Shown here piece by piece: positions 1 through 6,648 of a stretch of 24,611 bases of DNA; positions within the stretch are counted from its first letter, which is position 1; every line of letters starts with the position of its first letter. A program made the position numbers and the translations under genes. This DNA is from an uncultured Collinsella sp. (GTDB taxonomy: Bacteria > Actinomycetota > Coriobacteriia > Coriobacteriales > Coriobacteriaceae), in assembly GCA_934654625.1 (NCBI GenBank), contig CAKUGM010000022.1, forward strand, positions 1-24,611. Reading direction: 5' to 3'. The notes under the pieces were generated by a model, which searched no databases, was not told where the DNA came from, and saw only the letters and a list, made by a program, of their open reading frames with translations.

Positions 1-7
1 CGCCTCC

Positions 8-89
8 CCCGCGGCGCAGCTTCTTTCCGCGGGCTCGGGGTGCCACAATGGGCTTTGAGTATCGGCCCGTGCGGTAGCCCTTACCGCAC
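8..89 (+). ncRNA. Candidate bridge RNA region of the IS110 left end (partial view)
   Basis: Three consecutive stem-loops precede the transposase: a 7-bp perfect stem (8-14 with 27-33, 12-nt loop), a short GGGC/GCCC stem (about 51-54 with 64-67), and an 8-bp perfect stem (69-76 with 82-89, 5-nt loop). The last ends just before the transposase ribosome binding site. IS110-group elements are known to encode a structured bridge RNA in this position, whose loops pair with donor and target DNA. The structure is seen directly; the bridge RNA role is inference. The 5' part may lie outside the window. Confidence 0.4.
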
Positions 90-109
90 CTGCGGGGAGG
101 AGGCTTCCC

Positions 110-1219
110 ATGCCCCATGTTACCTCCATCGGCCTGGACGTCCACGCGCGATCGGTCGCCGCGGCGGCGTTCAACCCCTTCACCGGCGAGGTCGTCCGAC
201 GAAGCTTCGGCACCGACGCCTCCGAGATCGCGGAGTGGGCCCTCGGGTTCGAGGAGCCCAGGGCCTGCTACGAGAGCGGCCCCACCGGCTTCCACATGGC
301 GCGCGAGCTGCGCGAGCTCGGCCTCGACTGCGCCGTCGCCGCCGTCTCCAGGATGCAGAGGCCCGCGGCGGACTCGCGCCGCAAGAACGACCGGCGCGAC
401 GCCGAGTTCATCGCCCGCATGCTCGCCACCCACAACATCGTGGAGGTCCCGCTGCCCGACGCGGCCGCCGAGGCCGCCCGGGACCTCGACCGCGCCCTCG
501 ACGACGCGACGGCCGACTACCTCCGGGCCCGCCAGCGCCTCAACATGTTCCTGATCAGGCTGGGGCGCGTCTGGGACGAGCGCAACGCCGGCGGGACGAG
601 GAAGAAGGCCTGGACGCGCGCCCACTGGAGGTGGATATCCGAGACCAGGCTCGAGGGCCCGCAGCGCGACGTGCTCGAGCACTACGTCACGGCCGCCAGG
701 TGCGCGGAGTCGGACCGCCGGCAGCTCGAGAGGAAGGTCGTCGCGCTGGCCGGCACCGACCGCTGGCGCCCGGCCGTGGAGGCGCTCTGCTGCATCAAGG
801 GGATCGACGCCCTCACGGCCTTCAGGCTCGCGGCGGAGGCCGGGTCCTTCAGCAGGTTCCGCTCGGCCCCGGCCTTCGCGAGCTGGTGCGGGCTCACGCC
901 CTCGGAGCGCTCGAGCGGCGAGACCGAGCGGCGCGGCGGGATGACCAAGGCCGGCAACCGGCTCGCCCGGACGGCGCTGATAGAGTCGGCGTGGCACTAC
1001 TCGATGTGCGCGCCCCGCCCGAAGGCCCCGGCGCCGGGCGCGGACGTCCCCGCGGCGATACGGTCGCGCGCCGACGAGTGCACCGCCAGGCTCTGCCGCC
1101 GCCGCGAGGCTCTGTCCGCGGCCGGCAAGAGCGCGTGCGGGGCCAACGCCGCCGTCGCGCGCGAGCTCGCCTGCTGGGTCTGGGAGATCGGCTGCCGGGC
1201 CGAGGGGACCCTCGGCTGA
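110..1219 (+). CDS. IS110-family transposase (DEDD recombinase)
   Basis: This 369-residue transposase catalyses recombination of its IS element. The N-terminal RuvC-like DEDD domain shows D10 (IGLDVH), E55 (YESGPTG), D94 and D97 (KNDRRDAEF). The middle is helical and basic, including a KKAWTRAHWRW stretch typical of the family. The C-terminal Tnp_20-type domain has the helix-hairpin-helix-like IKGIDALTA at about 229-237 and the serine block GLTPSERSSGE (261-271), followed by MTKAGN. The family's conserved active-site serine lies in this block. The ATG is set by a GGAGGAGG sequence at 96-103, six bases upstream. Length and all catalytic residues match an intact family member. A longer overlapping frame in this GC-rich DNA is a shadow. 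Recent family work shows that such enzymes are guided by a bridge RNA encoded in the element. Confidence 0.93.
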   Translation: MPHVTSIGLDVHARSVAAAAFNPFTGEVVRRSFGTDASEIAEWALGFEEPRACYESGPTGFHMARELRELGLDCAVAAVSRMQRPAADSRRKNDRRDAEFIARMLATHNIVEVPLPDAAAEAARDLDRALDDATADYLRARQRLNMFLIRLGRVWDERNAGGTRKKAWTRAHWRWISETRLEGPQRDVLEHYVTAARCAESDRRQLERKVVALAGTDRWRPAVEALCCIKGIDALTAFRLAAEAGSFSRFRSAPAFASWCGLTPSERSSGETERRGGMTKAGNRLARTALIESAWHYSMCAPRPKAPAPGADVPAAIRSRADECTARLCRRREALSAAGKSACGANAAVARELACWVWEIGCRAEGTLG

Positions 1220-1280
1220 CGCCGCCGGTCGACAAGCCTCCCGCCGGGAGGGCCCGCGTCTCGACGCATCGCCGGCGCGC

Positions 1281-1326
1281 GTTCACGAGCCCTTTTTTGG
1301 GCAGCCCGAGGGCCGTGCCCGTGAAC
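1281..1326 (+). other. Nested hairpin block in the IS110 right end
   Basis: An outer 7-bp inverted repeat GTTCACG/CGTGAAC (1281-1287 with 1320-1326) encloses two further hairpins: GCCC-T6-GGGC (1289-1302) and GCCC-GA-GGGC (1304-1313). A separate CCTCCC/GGGAGG hairpin sits nearer the transposase stop, around 1238-1252. A three-way junction shape fits a structured RNA or an end-recognition DNA structure. In the IS1111 branch of the family the guide RNA lies downstream of the gene, so this is the alternative location for it. Function is not known from sequence. Confidence 0.35.
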
Positions 1327-1494
1327 AAGACTGGTTTCGGACGAGCGCGCCGGACGGAGAATCGAAATGCGGTGGGGCGCGCGGACATACCGGGTTGACC
1401 GCCGGCAGCGCGCCCGCAGGAGTCCGCGGATATTAGCTTGCCAGGCAAGCGTCGACTAAACGTGCAGCGTGCGCGGGCTCTCCCGACGGGAAAC

Positions 1495-1519
1495 GAAAAA
1501 GCCCGGTTTAAACCGGGCT
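1495..1519 (-). terminator. Palindromic hairpin with U tract, minus strand
   Basis: A perfect 20-bp palindrome centred on TTTAAA (1500-1519) is followed on the minus strand by a run of five U residues (about 1496-1500). It lies about 80 bases beyond the tRNA-Ala 3' end, behind a first terminator. It may be a backup terminator or a relic of a gene displaced by the IS element. The T run is on the minus side only. Confidence 0.55.
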
Positions 1520-1554
1520 CGAGTGAACATGCCTATTGACAATGGCTTTCTCAT

Positions 1555-1585
1555 ATTAAAAAGGCCTCAACCGAAGTTGAGACCT
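1555..1585 (-). terminator. Intrinsic terminator of tRNA-Ala
   Basis: Read on the minus strand, AGGTCTCAAC and GTTGAGGCCT form a 10-bp stem with one G-U pair, closed by the very stable UUCG tetraloop and followed by UUUUAAU. It starts 14 bases after the tRNA CCA end, so it is the natural end of the tRNA transcript. Confidence 0.85.
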
Positions 1586-1598
1586 CATACGTTACAAG

Positions 1599-1674
1599 TG
1601 GTGGAGACGAGGGGGATCGAACCCCTGACCTCTTGACTGCCAGTCAAGCGCTCTCCCAGCTGAGCTACGCCCCC
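1599..1674 (-). tRNA. tRNA-Ala (anticodon GGC)
   Basis: This 76-base gene folds into a full cloverleaf on the minus strand. The acceptor stem GGGGGCG pairs with CGUCUCC and contains the G3-U70 wobble pair, the alanine identity determinant. The D arm has GCUCAGCUGGGAGAGC. The anticodon stem CUUGA/UCAAG holds the loop CUGGCAG, giving anticodon GGC, which reads alanine GCC and GCU codons. The T arm has GGUUCGAUCC. The discriminator A and CCA end are encoded in the DNA. It has its own promoter upstream and a terminator directly after, so it is a single-gene transcription unit. Confidence 0.97.
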
Positions 1675-1689
1675 AAGCAACAGAGAAGT

Positions 1690-1718
1690 ACTATACGGGA
1701 TTGTTTTTATTCGTGCAA
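1690..1718 (-). promoter_or_regulatory. Sigma-70-type promoter for tRNA-Ala
   Basis: On the minus strand a TTGCAC -35 box (1713-1718) and a TATAGT -10 box (1690-1695) are separated by exactly 17 bases. The -10 box ends 15 bases before the tRNA 5' end, which fits a very short 5' leader removed by RNase P. Confidence 0.85.
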
Positions 1719-1983
1719 GTACTTTTTTGCCACTTTGTTTATTTTTCTGGGTCTCGCTCGAGCAGCGCGCCAGTTTAGAGGGCGAGGGTGAAGGTGGAAT
1801 TGCTTAGACAGGTATCGGTCGCGACGTTGCCGAATGCCTCGTTGGCCCTTATTTGGAGCGGGAGGGTGGGGCTGCGACGTTTTTATCCAGCTTTGAGACG
1901 TAGGCGCCTGGCTCATTGTTTTGACTGCCGATGCGCGTTAGAGTGACCGAGAGAATCGAACGATCCGCGCTGAAGGGGAATCC
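1719..1983. other. Intergenic region between tRNA-Ala and the HAD gene
   Basis: I see no convincing gene here. Short minus-strand frames lack ribosome binding sites and recognisable protein character. A purine-rich AAGGGGAA at 1973-1980 is the ribosome binding site of the following gene. No clear promoter for that gene was found; TTGACT at 1921-1926 lacks a properly spaced -10 partner. Confidence 0.5.
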
Positions 1984-2799
1984 ATGGCCATCAAACTCGT
2001 GTTGAGTGACATCGACGGAACGCTGCTTCCACGAGGGAACGCAACGGTCGATCCTCGGGTCACCCAGGCATTCCATGCTCTGCTCGACGCCGGCATCGCC
2101 GTCGGCCCTGCGAGCGGACGCGCTCTCCCGGCGATTCTGCCGGCCTTTGCCGGGGACGAGGCATGCGTGGCAACAGCGCTTGTCACCAACGGCATGCAGG
2201 TCTATTCCGCAGGCGAGCTTGTGCACGAGGAATATCTGGATCATGAGGGCTTGGTGCAACTGGCTGCAGCCGTGCGCGAAGTCCCGCGCGCCGGCATGAT
2301 CTGCTTTAGGGGAGCCGAGGTCTTCTTGGTGGAAGGCGAGCGCGACGTTCTTGCTCCCATCTTCCCCTCGTATGCCGCCCATATCACGCCCATCGATGCC
2401 GTGCCCGATTTCCCCGTGGTCAAGGCGAATGTTTTTGTCGACGCCGATGTCGCGGGCACCCAGGCGCTCATGGAACGCCTGGAAGCAGCCGTGCCGGGCC
2501 TTGGCCTCAACACGCCCATGGCCGGATTCATGAATGTGGTGCCGGTGGGATACAGCAAGGCGACGGGCATCGATATTATCTGCCGTGAACTCGGCATTTC
2601 GCTCGACGAGGTCGTTGTGTTCGGAGACGCCGATAACGATCTGGAGATGCTTGAGCACGTGCCCAACTCGGTTGCCGTGGCTAACGCCACGCCGCGTGCA
2701 ACAGCCGCTGCGCGCTGGCATGTCGGCTCGGTGGACGAGTGCGCCGTTCCCCAGGCCATGGCGGCGATCGCGGCGGGGGAGTGGCCGTTCAAGGCATAG
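1984..2799 (+). CDS. Cof-type HAD-superfamily phosphatase
   Basis: This 271-residue cytosolic hydrolase is predicted to dephosphorylate small phosphorylated metabolites such as sugar phosphates. The substrate cannot be told from sequence. HAD motif I is SDIDGTL with nucleophile D9 and acid/base D11. Motif II is S44 in GPASGR, the motif III lysine is K192 in GYSKATGI, and motif IV is GDADNDLEM with D215 and D219 for Mg2+. The GYSKATGI block and the large C2 cap between residues about 85 and 185 are typical of the Cof/YidA subgroup. The length is normal. The ATG is supported by AAGGGG five bases upstream. It lies 97 bases before the permease and may be transcribed with it. Confidence 0.9.
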   Translation: MAIKLVLSDIDGTLLPRGNATVDPRVTQAFHALLDAGIAVGPASGRALPAILPAFAGDEACVATALVTNGMQVYSAGELVHEEYLDHEGLVQLAAAVREVPRAGMICFRGAEVFLVEGERDVLAPIFPSYAAHITPIDAVPDFPVVKANVFVDADVAGTQALMERLEAAVPGLGLNTPMAGFMNVVPVGYSKATGIDIICRELGISLDEVVVFGDADNDLEMLEHVPNSVAVANATPRATAAARWHVGSVDECAVPQAMAAIAAGEWPFKA

Positions 2800-2850
2800 C
2801 GAGTCATTGAATCTGGTGCGCTATCGGGCCAACGAAAAAGCGGCTGAGTA

Positions 2851-2856
2851 TATAAT
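2851..2856 (+). promoter_or_regulatory. Possible -10 box (TATAAT) before the permease
   Basis: A perfect TATAAT lies 40 bases before the permease start codon. No good -35 hexamer is found at 16-18 bases upstream, so the site is tentative. If real, it lets the permease be expressed separately from the HAD gene. Confidence 0.35.
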
Positions 2857-2896
2857 CCAACCCGTTGCATTGTTTCCTCGTGAAAGGTCTCGCTTT

Positions 2897-4228
2897 ATGG
2901 CAGATGCTTCCGCCCATCAAGAAGACGCGCTGTTTACGCCGCGCGGCCACGTGTCGCCCCTCACCGCCATTCCGCTGGCCCTCCAGCATGTGCTCGCCGC
3001 TTTTGCGGCAATCGTCACGCCCGCCATCATCGTGGCATCGGTTTGCGGTTTCTCCGCTGCCGAGGAAGCCCGTATCATCCAGGCCGCCCTCGTACTTTCT
3101 GCAGTGGATACCCTTTTGCAGCAGTTCCCGCTGTTCGGTCGCATCGGATCTGGCCTTCCTATCGTCATGGGCGCGAGCTTTACGTTCGTTCCGGCGTTTC
3201 AGGCCATCGGTGTCGAGATGGGCTTCGAGGCTGTTCTCGGCGCGCAGCTTGTCGGCGGCCTGCTCGTGGTCGTGTTCGGCTTGGCCTTCCGTCGCCTGCG
3301 CTTCCTGTTCCCGCCCGTCGTGATGGGAACGGTCATCTTCGTCATTGGCCTGTCGCTATGCCCAGTTGCCGTAAAGTCCATGGCCGGCGGACAGGGGAGT
3401 GCCGACTTTGGTGGCCTTTCCAATTGGATTGTCGCCATCGCGACCTTTATCGTTACGTTCGCTGTAGGCAACTACGCCCGCGGCACCCTTAAGCTCGGAA
3501 GTATCCTTCTGGGTATTCTCTCGGGTTTTGTCATCGCGGCCGTTATGGGCATGGTCGATCTTTCCGGCGTGGGCACGGCTGCCTGGTTTGCACTGCCCAC
3601 GTTGCTCCCCTATAAGATCGTCTTCGACCCCGCCGCTTGCGCCATGATCGGTGTCGTCTCCATCGTTAACGTCGTGCAGGTTATGGGCGAGCTTTCTGCC
3701 GTGTCTTCCGCGGGCCTTGACCGCGAGGCGACCGATGCCGAGCTTTCTGGCGGTATGGTTGCGACGGGCGCAGTGGGCGCTCTCGCCGCGTTGTTCGGCA
3801 CCATCCCCACGGTCACGTACGGCCAGAACGTCGGCATCATCGCCGAGAACAAGGTCGTAAACCGCGTTGTGTTCACCATTGCGGCCCTCGTCTTGCTGGC
3901 AGGTGGCCTGCTCCCCAAGTTCGCGGCGCTGCTCACCTCTATTCCGCAGCCTGTTATCGGCGGCGCTACCATCGGCGTGTTCGCTACCATTGGCATGAAC
4001 GGCGTGGTCATGTTTGCGCGCGAGGGCCTTTCCGGCCGCGACTGCACGCTTATGGGCCTGGCGGTTGCCTTCGGCGTCGGTATCGAGCAGTCTGCTGGCG
4101 CCCTTGCCGGCGCCGGGTTCCCCGCCTGGGTCAATACGGTGTTCGGAACGTCCTCGATTGCCGTGGCGACCGTCGTCGCGGTCATTTTGAACCTCGTGCT
4201 TCCTCGCGAGGAAAAGACGGCTGAGTAA
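2897..4228 (+). CDS. NCS2-family uracil/xanthine-type permease
   Basis: This 443-residue integral membrane protein has alternating hydrophobic segments consistent with the roughly 14-helix NCS2 (NAT) fold, importing a nucleobase by proton symport. Diagnostic stretches are the N-terminal PLALQHVLAAFAAIVTPAI, GSGLPIVMGASFTFVPAF, and the family signature region TYGQNVGIIAENKVVNR at about 308-324. The Q-N before the signature glycine resembles xanthine/purine carriers more than UraA (which has E-N), but specificity is not certain. The start is the ATG at 2897 with AAAGG nine bases upstream. The frame stays open far upstream into the HAD gene, but that extension is not membrane-like and overlaps a real gene. 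Two terminators follow. Confidence 0.9.
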   Translation: MADASAHQEDALFTPRGHVSPLTAIPLALQHVLAAFAAIVTPAIIVASVCGFSAAEEARIIQAALVLSAVDTLLQQFPLFGRIGSGLPIVMGASFTFVPAFQAIGVEMGFEAVLGAQLVGGLLVVVFGLAFRRLRFLFPPVVMGTVIFVIGLSLCPVAVKSMAGGQGSADFGGLSNWIVAIATFIVTFAVGNYARGTLKLGSILLGILSGFVIAAVMGMVDLSGVGTAAWFALPTLLPYKIVFDPAACAMIGVVSIVNVVQVMGELSAVSSAGLDREATDAELSGGMVATGAVGALAALFGTIPTVTYGQNVGIIAENKVVNRVVFTIAALVLLAGGLLPKFAALLTSIPQPVIGGATIGVFATIGMNGVVMFAREGLSGRDCTLMGLAVAFGVGIEQSAGALAGAGFPAWVNTVFGTSSIAVATVVAVILNLVLPREEKTAE

Positions 4229-4250
4229 CACTCGGGGGTGTATCGTCATC

Positions 4251-4292
4251 GATTGCCGCTCATTTGATGCGTGGCGGCAAATCGTATATTTT
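4251..4292 (+). terminator. First terminator after the permease
   Basis: GATTGCCGC (4251-4259) pairs with GCGGCAAATC (4274-4283) with one bulged base and a 14-nt loop, followed by a U-rich stretch that ends in five Ts at about 4289-4293. It is weaker than the next hairpin. Confidence 0.5.
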
Positions 4293-4301
4293 TCGATGAG
4301 T

Positions 4302-4342
4302 GGCGGAAAATGGTGCATCGTGCAGTCGTTTTCCGCCTTTTT
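4302..4342 (+). terminator. Second, stronger terminator after the permease
   Basis: GGCGGAAAA (4302-4310) pairs perfectly with TTTTCCGCC (4329-4337), and the loop can itself form TGCA-TCG-TGCA. Five Ts follow directly (4338-4342). It isolates the permease from the ribosomal protein cluster. Confidence 0.8.
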
Positions 4343-4468
4343 CTGTTTGAATAACCGCTACTCGATCAAGGCAAATCGCTGGAGGTGTCGTCGCTGCATG
4401 TGTCCGATATTCCGCGATGCTGGCGGCAGCGTTGCAGTTATGTGGATTTCACCTGCTCATAAAGCTTT

Positions 4469-4500
4469 TTGTGGCGCTGACGTCAAAACACGCGTATAGT
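4469..4500 (+). promoter_or_regulatory. Candidate promoter of the ribosomal protein cluster
   Basis: TATAGT (4495-4500) is a good -10 box, identical to the one of the tRNA-Ala promoter. The best -35 candidate, TTGTGG (4469-4474), is 20 bases away, which is longer than ideal. Because two terminators lie upstream and no other gene intervenes, some promoter must lie in this stretch; this is the best site seen. It would give a leader of about 150 bases before rplE. Confidence 0.4.
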
Positions 4501-4517
4501 AACGACTGTTTTGTCGG

Positions 4518-4583
4518 CTCCTGTCGAGGTTTCGTCATGCCTGCTTTTAGCCATGAGGGTATGTCGTACGACAGGAGGCATGA
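4518..4583 (+). promoter_or_regulatory. Structured leader of the rplE operon with overlapping inverted repeats
   Basis: Two inverted repeats interleave: a 9-bp pair CTCCTGTCG (4518-4526) with CGACAGGAG (4569-4577), and an 8-bp pair TCATGCCT (4535-4542) with AGGCATGA (4576-4583). Their 3' arms overlap at 4576-4577, so the two full stems exclude each other or form a pseudoknot. The 3' arm also contains AGGAGG (4573-4578), which no plausible gene start uses (an ATG is only one base away). This is the form expected of an autoregulatory ribosomal protein leader. The ligand is unknown. Confidence 0.4.
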
Positions 4584-4657
4584 GGACAACCCGCAGCTCA
4601 CAGACGGTGAGATGTATGGCCAAGCCCCATGCTTAAAACCCCATGAAGGAGTGAACA

Positions 4658-5215
4658 ATGGCTGAAGAGAAGTACGTCCCGCGTCTTAAGACCAAGTACC
4701 AGAACGAAGTCAAGCAGGCTATGCACGACAAGTTCCAGTACGAGAATGTCATGATGATCCCGAAGTTCGAGAAGATCGTCGTAAACATGGGTGTCGGCGA
4801 GGCCGCTACCGATTCCAAGGCGATCGAGGGCGCTGTCCGCGATCTGCGCGCCATCACCGGCCAGCAGCCGATGGTGACCCGTGCCCGTAAGTCCATCGCC
4901 ACCTTCCACCTGCGTGCCGGTATGCCCATCGGCGCCAAGGTCACCCTGCGCGGCGACCGCATGTGGGAGTTCTTCGATCGTCTGACCTCTGTGGCAATCC
5001 CCCGTATCCGCGACTTCCGCGGCATTTCCGCTAAGAGCTTCGACGGCCGTGGCAACTTCTCCATGGGCGTCACCGAGCAGCTCATCTTCCCCGAGATCGA
5101 CTTCGACTCCGTCGATCACCAGCGTGGTATGGATATCACCATCGTGACGACCGCGAAGACCGACGAAGAGGCCAAGGCCCTTCTCGACGCCTTCGGGTTC
5201 CCGTTCAAGAAATAG
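4658..5215 (+). CDS. rplE: 50S ribosomal protein L5
   Basis: This 185-residue protein binds 5S rRNA and sits in the central protuberance of the large subunit. Diagnostic stretches are [16 protein letters not shown] near the N-terminus, [25 protein letters not shown] in the middle, [18 protein letters not shown], and [21 protein letters not shown] near the C-terminus. Length is normal for the family. The ATG has GAAGGAG (4644-4650) seven bases upstream. It is the first gene of the cluster here, whereas rplN and rplX normally precede it. In E. coli the rplE start is where S8 represses the spc operon. Confidence 0.98.
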   Translation: MAEEKYVPRLKTKYQNEVKQAMHDKFQYENVMMIPKFEKIVVNMGVGEAATDSKAIEGAVRDLRAITGQQPMVTRARKSIATFHLRAGMPIGAKVTLRGDRMWEFFDRLTSVAIPRIRDFRGISAKSFDGRGNFSMGVTEQLIFPEIDFDSVDHQRGMDITIVTTAKTDEEAKALLDAFGFPFKK

Positions 5216-5223
5216 GTTCATCT

Positions 5224-5272
5224 GCTCCGATAACGGCGGGCACGGGCAAGACGCGCGTGCCCGCCGCGGAGC
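5224..5272 (+). promoter_or_regulatory. Strong bulged stem-loop between rplE and rpsN
   Basis: GCTCCG (5224-5229) pairs with CGGAGC (5267-5272), and CGGCGGGCACG (5234-5244) pairs with CGTGCCCGCCG (5256-5266). This gives 17 base pairs with a 4-base ATAA bulge on the 5' side and an 11-nt loop. No U run follows, so it is not a simple terminator. It could be an mRNA processing site, a stability element or a ribosomal protein binding site. Confidence 0.6.
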
Positions 5273-5301
5273 GAACAATACTCAATGTGAGGAGGAAATA
5301 A

Positions 5302-5487
5302 GTGGCTAAGACATCGATGATCGTCAAGTGCAGCCGTGAGCCGAAGTTCTCGACGCGCAAGTACACCCGTTGCCAGCGTTGTGGCCGTCCGCATTCGGTT
5401 TACCGCAAGTTCGGCCTGTGCCGTGTCTGCTTCCGCGAGCTTGCACTGAAGGGCGAGCTTCCCGGCATCAAGAAGGCCAGCTGGTAA
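5302..5487 (+). CDS. rpsN: 30S ribosomal protein S14, zinc type
   Basis: This is the short 61-residue S14 variant (type Z) of the small-subunit head. It has an intact zinc ribbon C24-x2-C27-x12-C40-x2-C43 and the sequence [23 protein letters not shown]. It starts with GTG, set by GAGGAGG (5290-5296) five bases upstream; no ATG is available. The zinc form, as opposed to the longer cysteine-free form, is usual in actinobacterial spc operons. Confidence 0.97.
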   Translation: MAKTSMIVKCSREPKFSTRKYTRCQRCGRPHSVYRKFGLCRVCFRELALKGELPGIKKASW

Positions 5488-5608
5488 GTCACTACCAGTG
5501 CATGCGGTGTGCAGCCGCAATGCAAGGAAGAACGTGCGAGGTAGGCTCAATCGCTATGGGCGAGGGAGAACCACTGCACGTGTTCATCAAGAACGAAGGA
5601 GAATCTGC

Positions 5609-6007
5609 ATGAACGTCACAGACCCGATCGCAGACATGCTTACGCGTATCCGTAACGCGAACTCTGCGAACAAGGCCACGGTCTCCATGCCGAGCAGCAA
5701 GAAGCTCGTGGAGATCGCTCGTGTCATCTACGAGGAGGGCTTCATCGAGGGCTACACGGTGGAGGACACCATGCCCCAGAAGACCCTGCACATCACCCTT
5801 AAGTACGGTCCCAAGAAGGCTAAGGTCATCAACGGTATCCGCCGTATCTCCAAGCCCGGTCTGCGCAAGTACGCCGGCGTGAAGGACCTCCCCCGCGTCC
5901 GCGGTGGCCTTGGTACCGCAATCGTTTCTACCAGCAAGGGCGTTATGACCGACCGCGACTGCCGCGCTAACGGCGTCGGCGGCGAGATCATCGCTTTCGT
6001 TTGGTAA
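5609..6007 (+). CDS. rpsH: 30S ribosomal protein S8
   Basis: This 132-residue protein binds the central domain of 16S rRNA and in many bacteria represses the spc operon by binding its own mRNA. It begins [17 protein letters not shown] and ends with [17 protein letters not shown], matching the family from end to end. The frame is open further upstream, but GAAGGAG (5594-5600) directly before this ATG and family length fix the start. The gap of 121 bases from rpsN is unusually long for this operon and has no gene. Confidence 0.97.
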   Translation: MNVTDPIADMLTRIRNANSANKATVSMPSSKKLVEIARVIYEEGFIEGYTVEDTMPQKTLHITLKYGPKKAKVINGIRRISKPGLRKYAGVKDLPRVRGGLGTAIVSTSKGVMTDRDCRANGVGGEIIAFVW

Positions 6008-6041
6008 TTGATTCGGCGAGTAGAAGGAAAAGGAGATCACC

Positions 6042-6578
6042 GTGTCTCGTATCGGTAATAAGCCTGTCCAGATTCCCGCTGGAGTCGAAGTGGCAGTTAA
6101 CGGCACCCACGTGTCCGTCAAGGGTCCCAAGGGCACCCTTGAGAACGATTTCTATGAGAAGCTGACCATCGAGGTCGAGGGCGACACCCTGCATGTCTCC
6201 CGTCCCGATGACGAGCGTGAGACCCGCGCTATGCACGGCCTCACCCGCGCCCTCATCCACAACATGGTCGTGGGCGTTTCCGAGGGCTACGTCAAGGGCC
6301 TCGAGCTCGCTGGCGTCGGCTACCGTGTCCAGCTCAAGGGCAAGGACCTGGAGCTCTCCCTCGGTTATTCTCATCCCGTCAACTATGCAGCTCCCGAAGG
6401 CATCACCTTCGAGGTGCCCGACAATACGCACATCAACGTTAAGGGCATCAACAAGCAGCAGGTCGGCCAGGTTGCTGCGGAGATCCGCAGCAAGCGTGCC
6501 CCCGAGCCTTACAAGGGCAAGGGTATCCACTACGTTGGCGAGCACATCCGTCGTAAGCTCGGCAAGGCCGCTAAGTAG
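6042..6578 (+). CDS. rplF: 50S ribosomal protein L6
   Basis: This 178-residue protein sits near the factor-binding site of the large subunit. It has two repeated L6 domains. The N-terminus is [17 protein letters not shown], and the C-terminus carries the signature [25 protein letters not shown]. It starts with GTG, with AAAAGGAG (6029-6036) correctly spaced. Length is typical. Confidence 0.97.
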   Translation: MSRIGNKPVQIPAGVEVAVNGTHVSVKGPKGTLENDFYEKLTIEVEGDTLHVSRPDDERETRAMHGLTRALIHNMVVGVSEGYVKGLELAGVGYRVQLKGKDLELSLGYSHPVNYAAPEGITFEVPDNTHINVKGINKQQVGQVAAEIRSKRAPEPYKGKGIHYVGEHIRRKLGKAAK

Positions 6579-6585
6579 TAGGTTC

Positions 6586-6619
6586 CACCTAATGCGCAAG
6601 TCCGATACCCCGTTAGGTG
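6586..6619 (+). other. Small inverted repeat between rplF and rplR
   Basis: CACCTAA (6586-6592) pairs with TTAGGTG (6613-6619) around a 20-nt loop, in the 70-base gap before rplR. No T run follows. It may be a weak mRNA structure only. Confidence 0.3.
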
Positions 6620-6648
6620 TCGGCACTGACTTCTAAGGAGTATTCAGC

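Larger units (their letters stand above)
1..1440 (+). mobile_element. IS110-family insertion sequence (left end outside window)
   Basis: This block contains an IS110-type transposase flanked by hairpin-rich noncoding DNA. Its base composition is visibly richer in G and C than the tRNA and HAD region that follows. IS110 elements have no terminal inverted repeats and usually make no target duplication, so neither end can be placed from sequence alone. The left end is probably upstream of base 1. The right limit given here is an estimate from the drop in GC after about 1430 and could be off by 100 bases either way. The reading frame is intact, so the element may be active. Confidence 0.7.

Noticed and set aside
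40..1398. A 452-residue open frame overlapping the IS110 transposase in another frame
   Set aside because: It is Arg/Pro/Gly-rich with no family character. The frame is open because the DNA is very GC-rich, and the transposase frame has all catalytic motifs and a ribosome binding site.
1536..1560. TTGACA (1536-1541) as a plus-strand promoter
   Set aside because: No -10 hexamer at correct spacing and no plus-strand gene follows for 400 bases; the sequence falls between two minus-strand hairpins.
2534..2896. N-terminal extension of the permease frame into the HAD gene
   Set aside because: The extension is Arg/Ser-rich, non-membrane and overlaps a real gene. The ATG at 2897 gives the normal family N-terminus.
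2845..2896. Purine riboswitch before the permease, suggested by TATAATCC
   Set aside because: The rest of the aptamer (conserved loop and P2/P3 sequences, about 60 more bases) is missing in the short space before the start codon.
3356..4318. A 320-residue antisense frame over the permease
   Set aside because: It is a codon-bias shadow rich in His, Asp and Arg with no recognisable domain.
4580..4636. An 18-residue leader peptide after AGGAGG in the rplE leader
   Set aside because: The ATG is only one base from the AGGAGG, too close for initiation, and the peptide has no run of regulatory codons.
4417..4665. An 82-residue frame before rplE as a gene, possibly a remnant of rplX
   Set aside because: No ribosome binding site, no L24-like residues, and it overlaps the rplE start.
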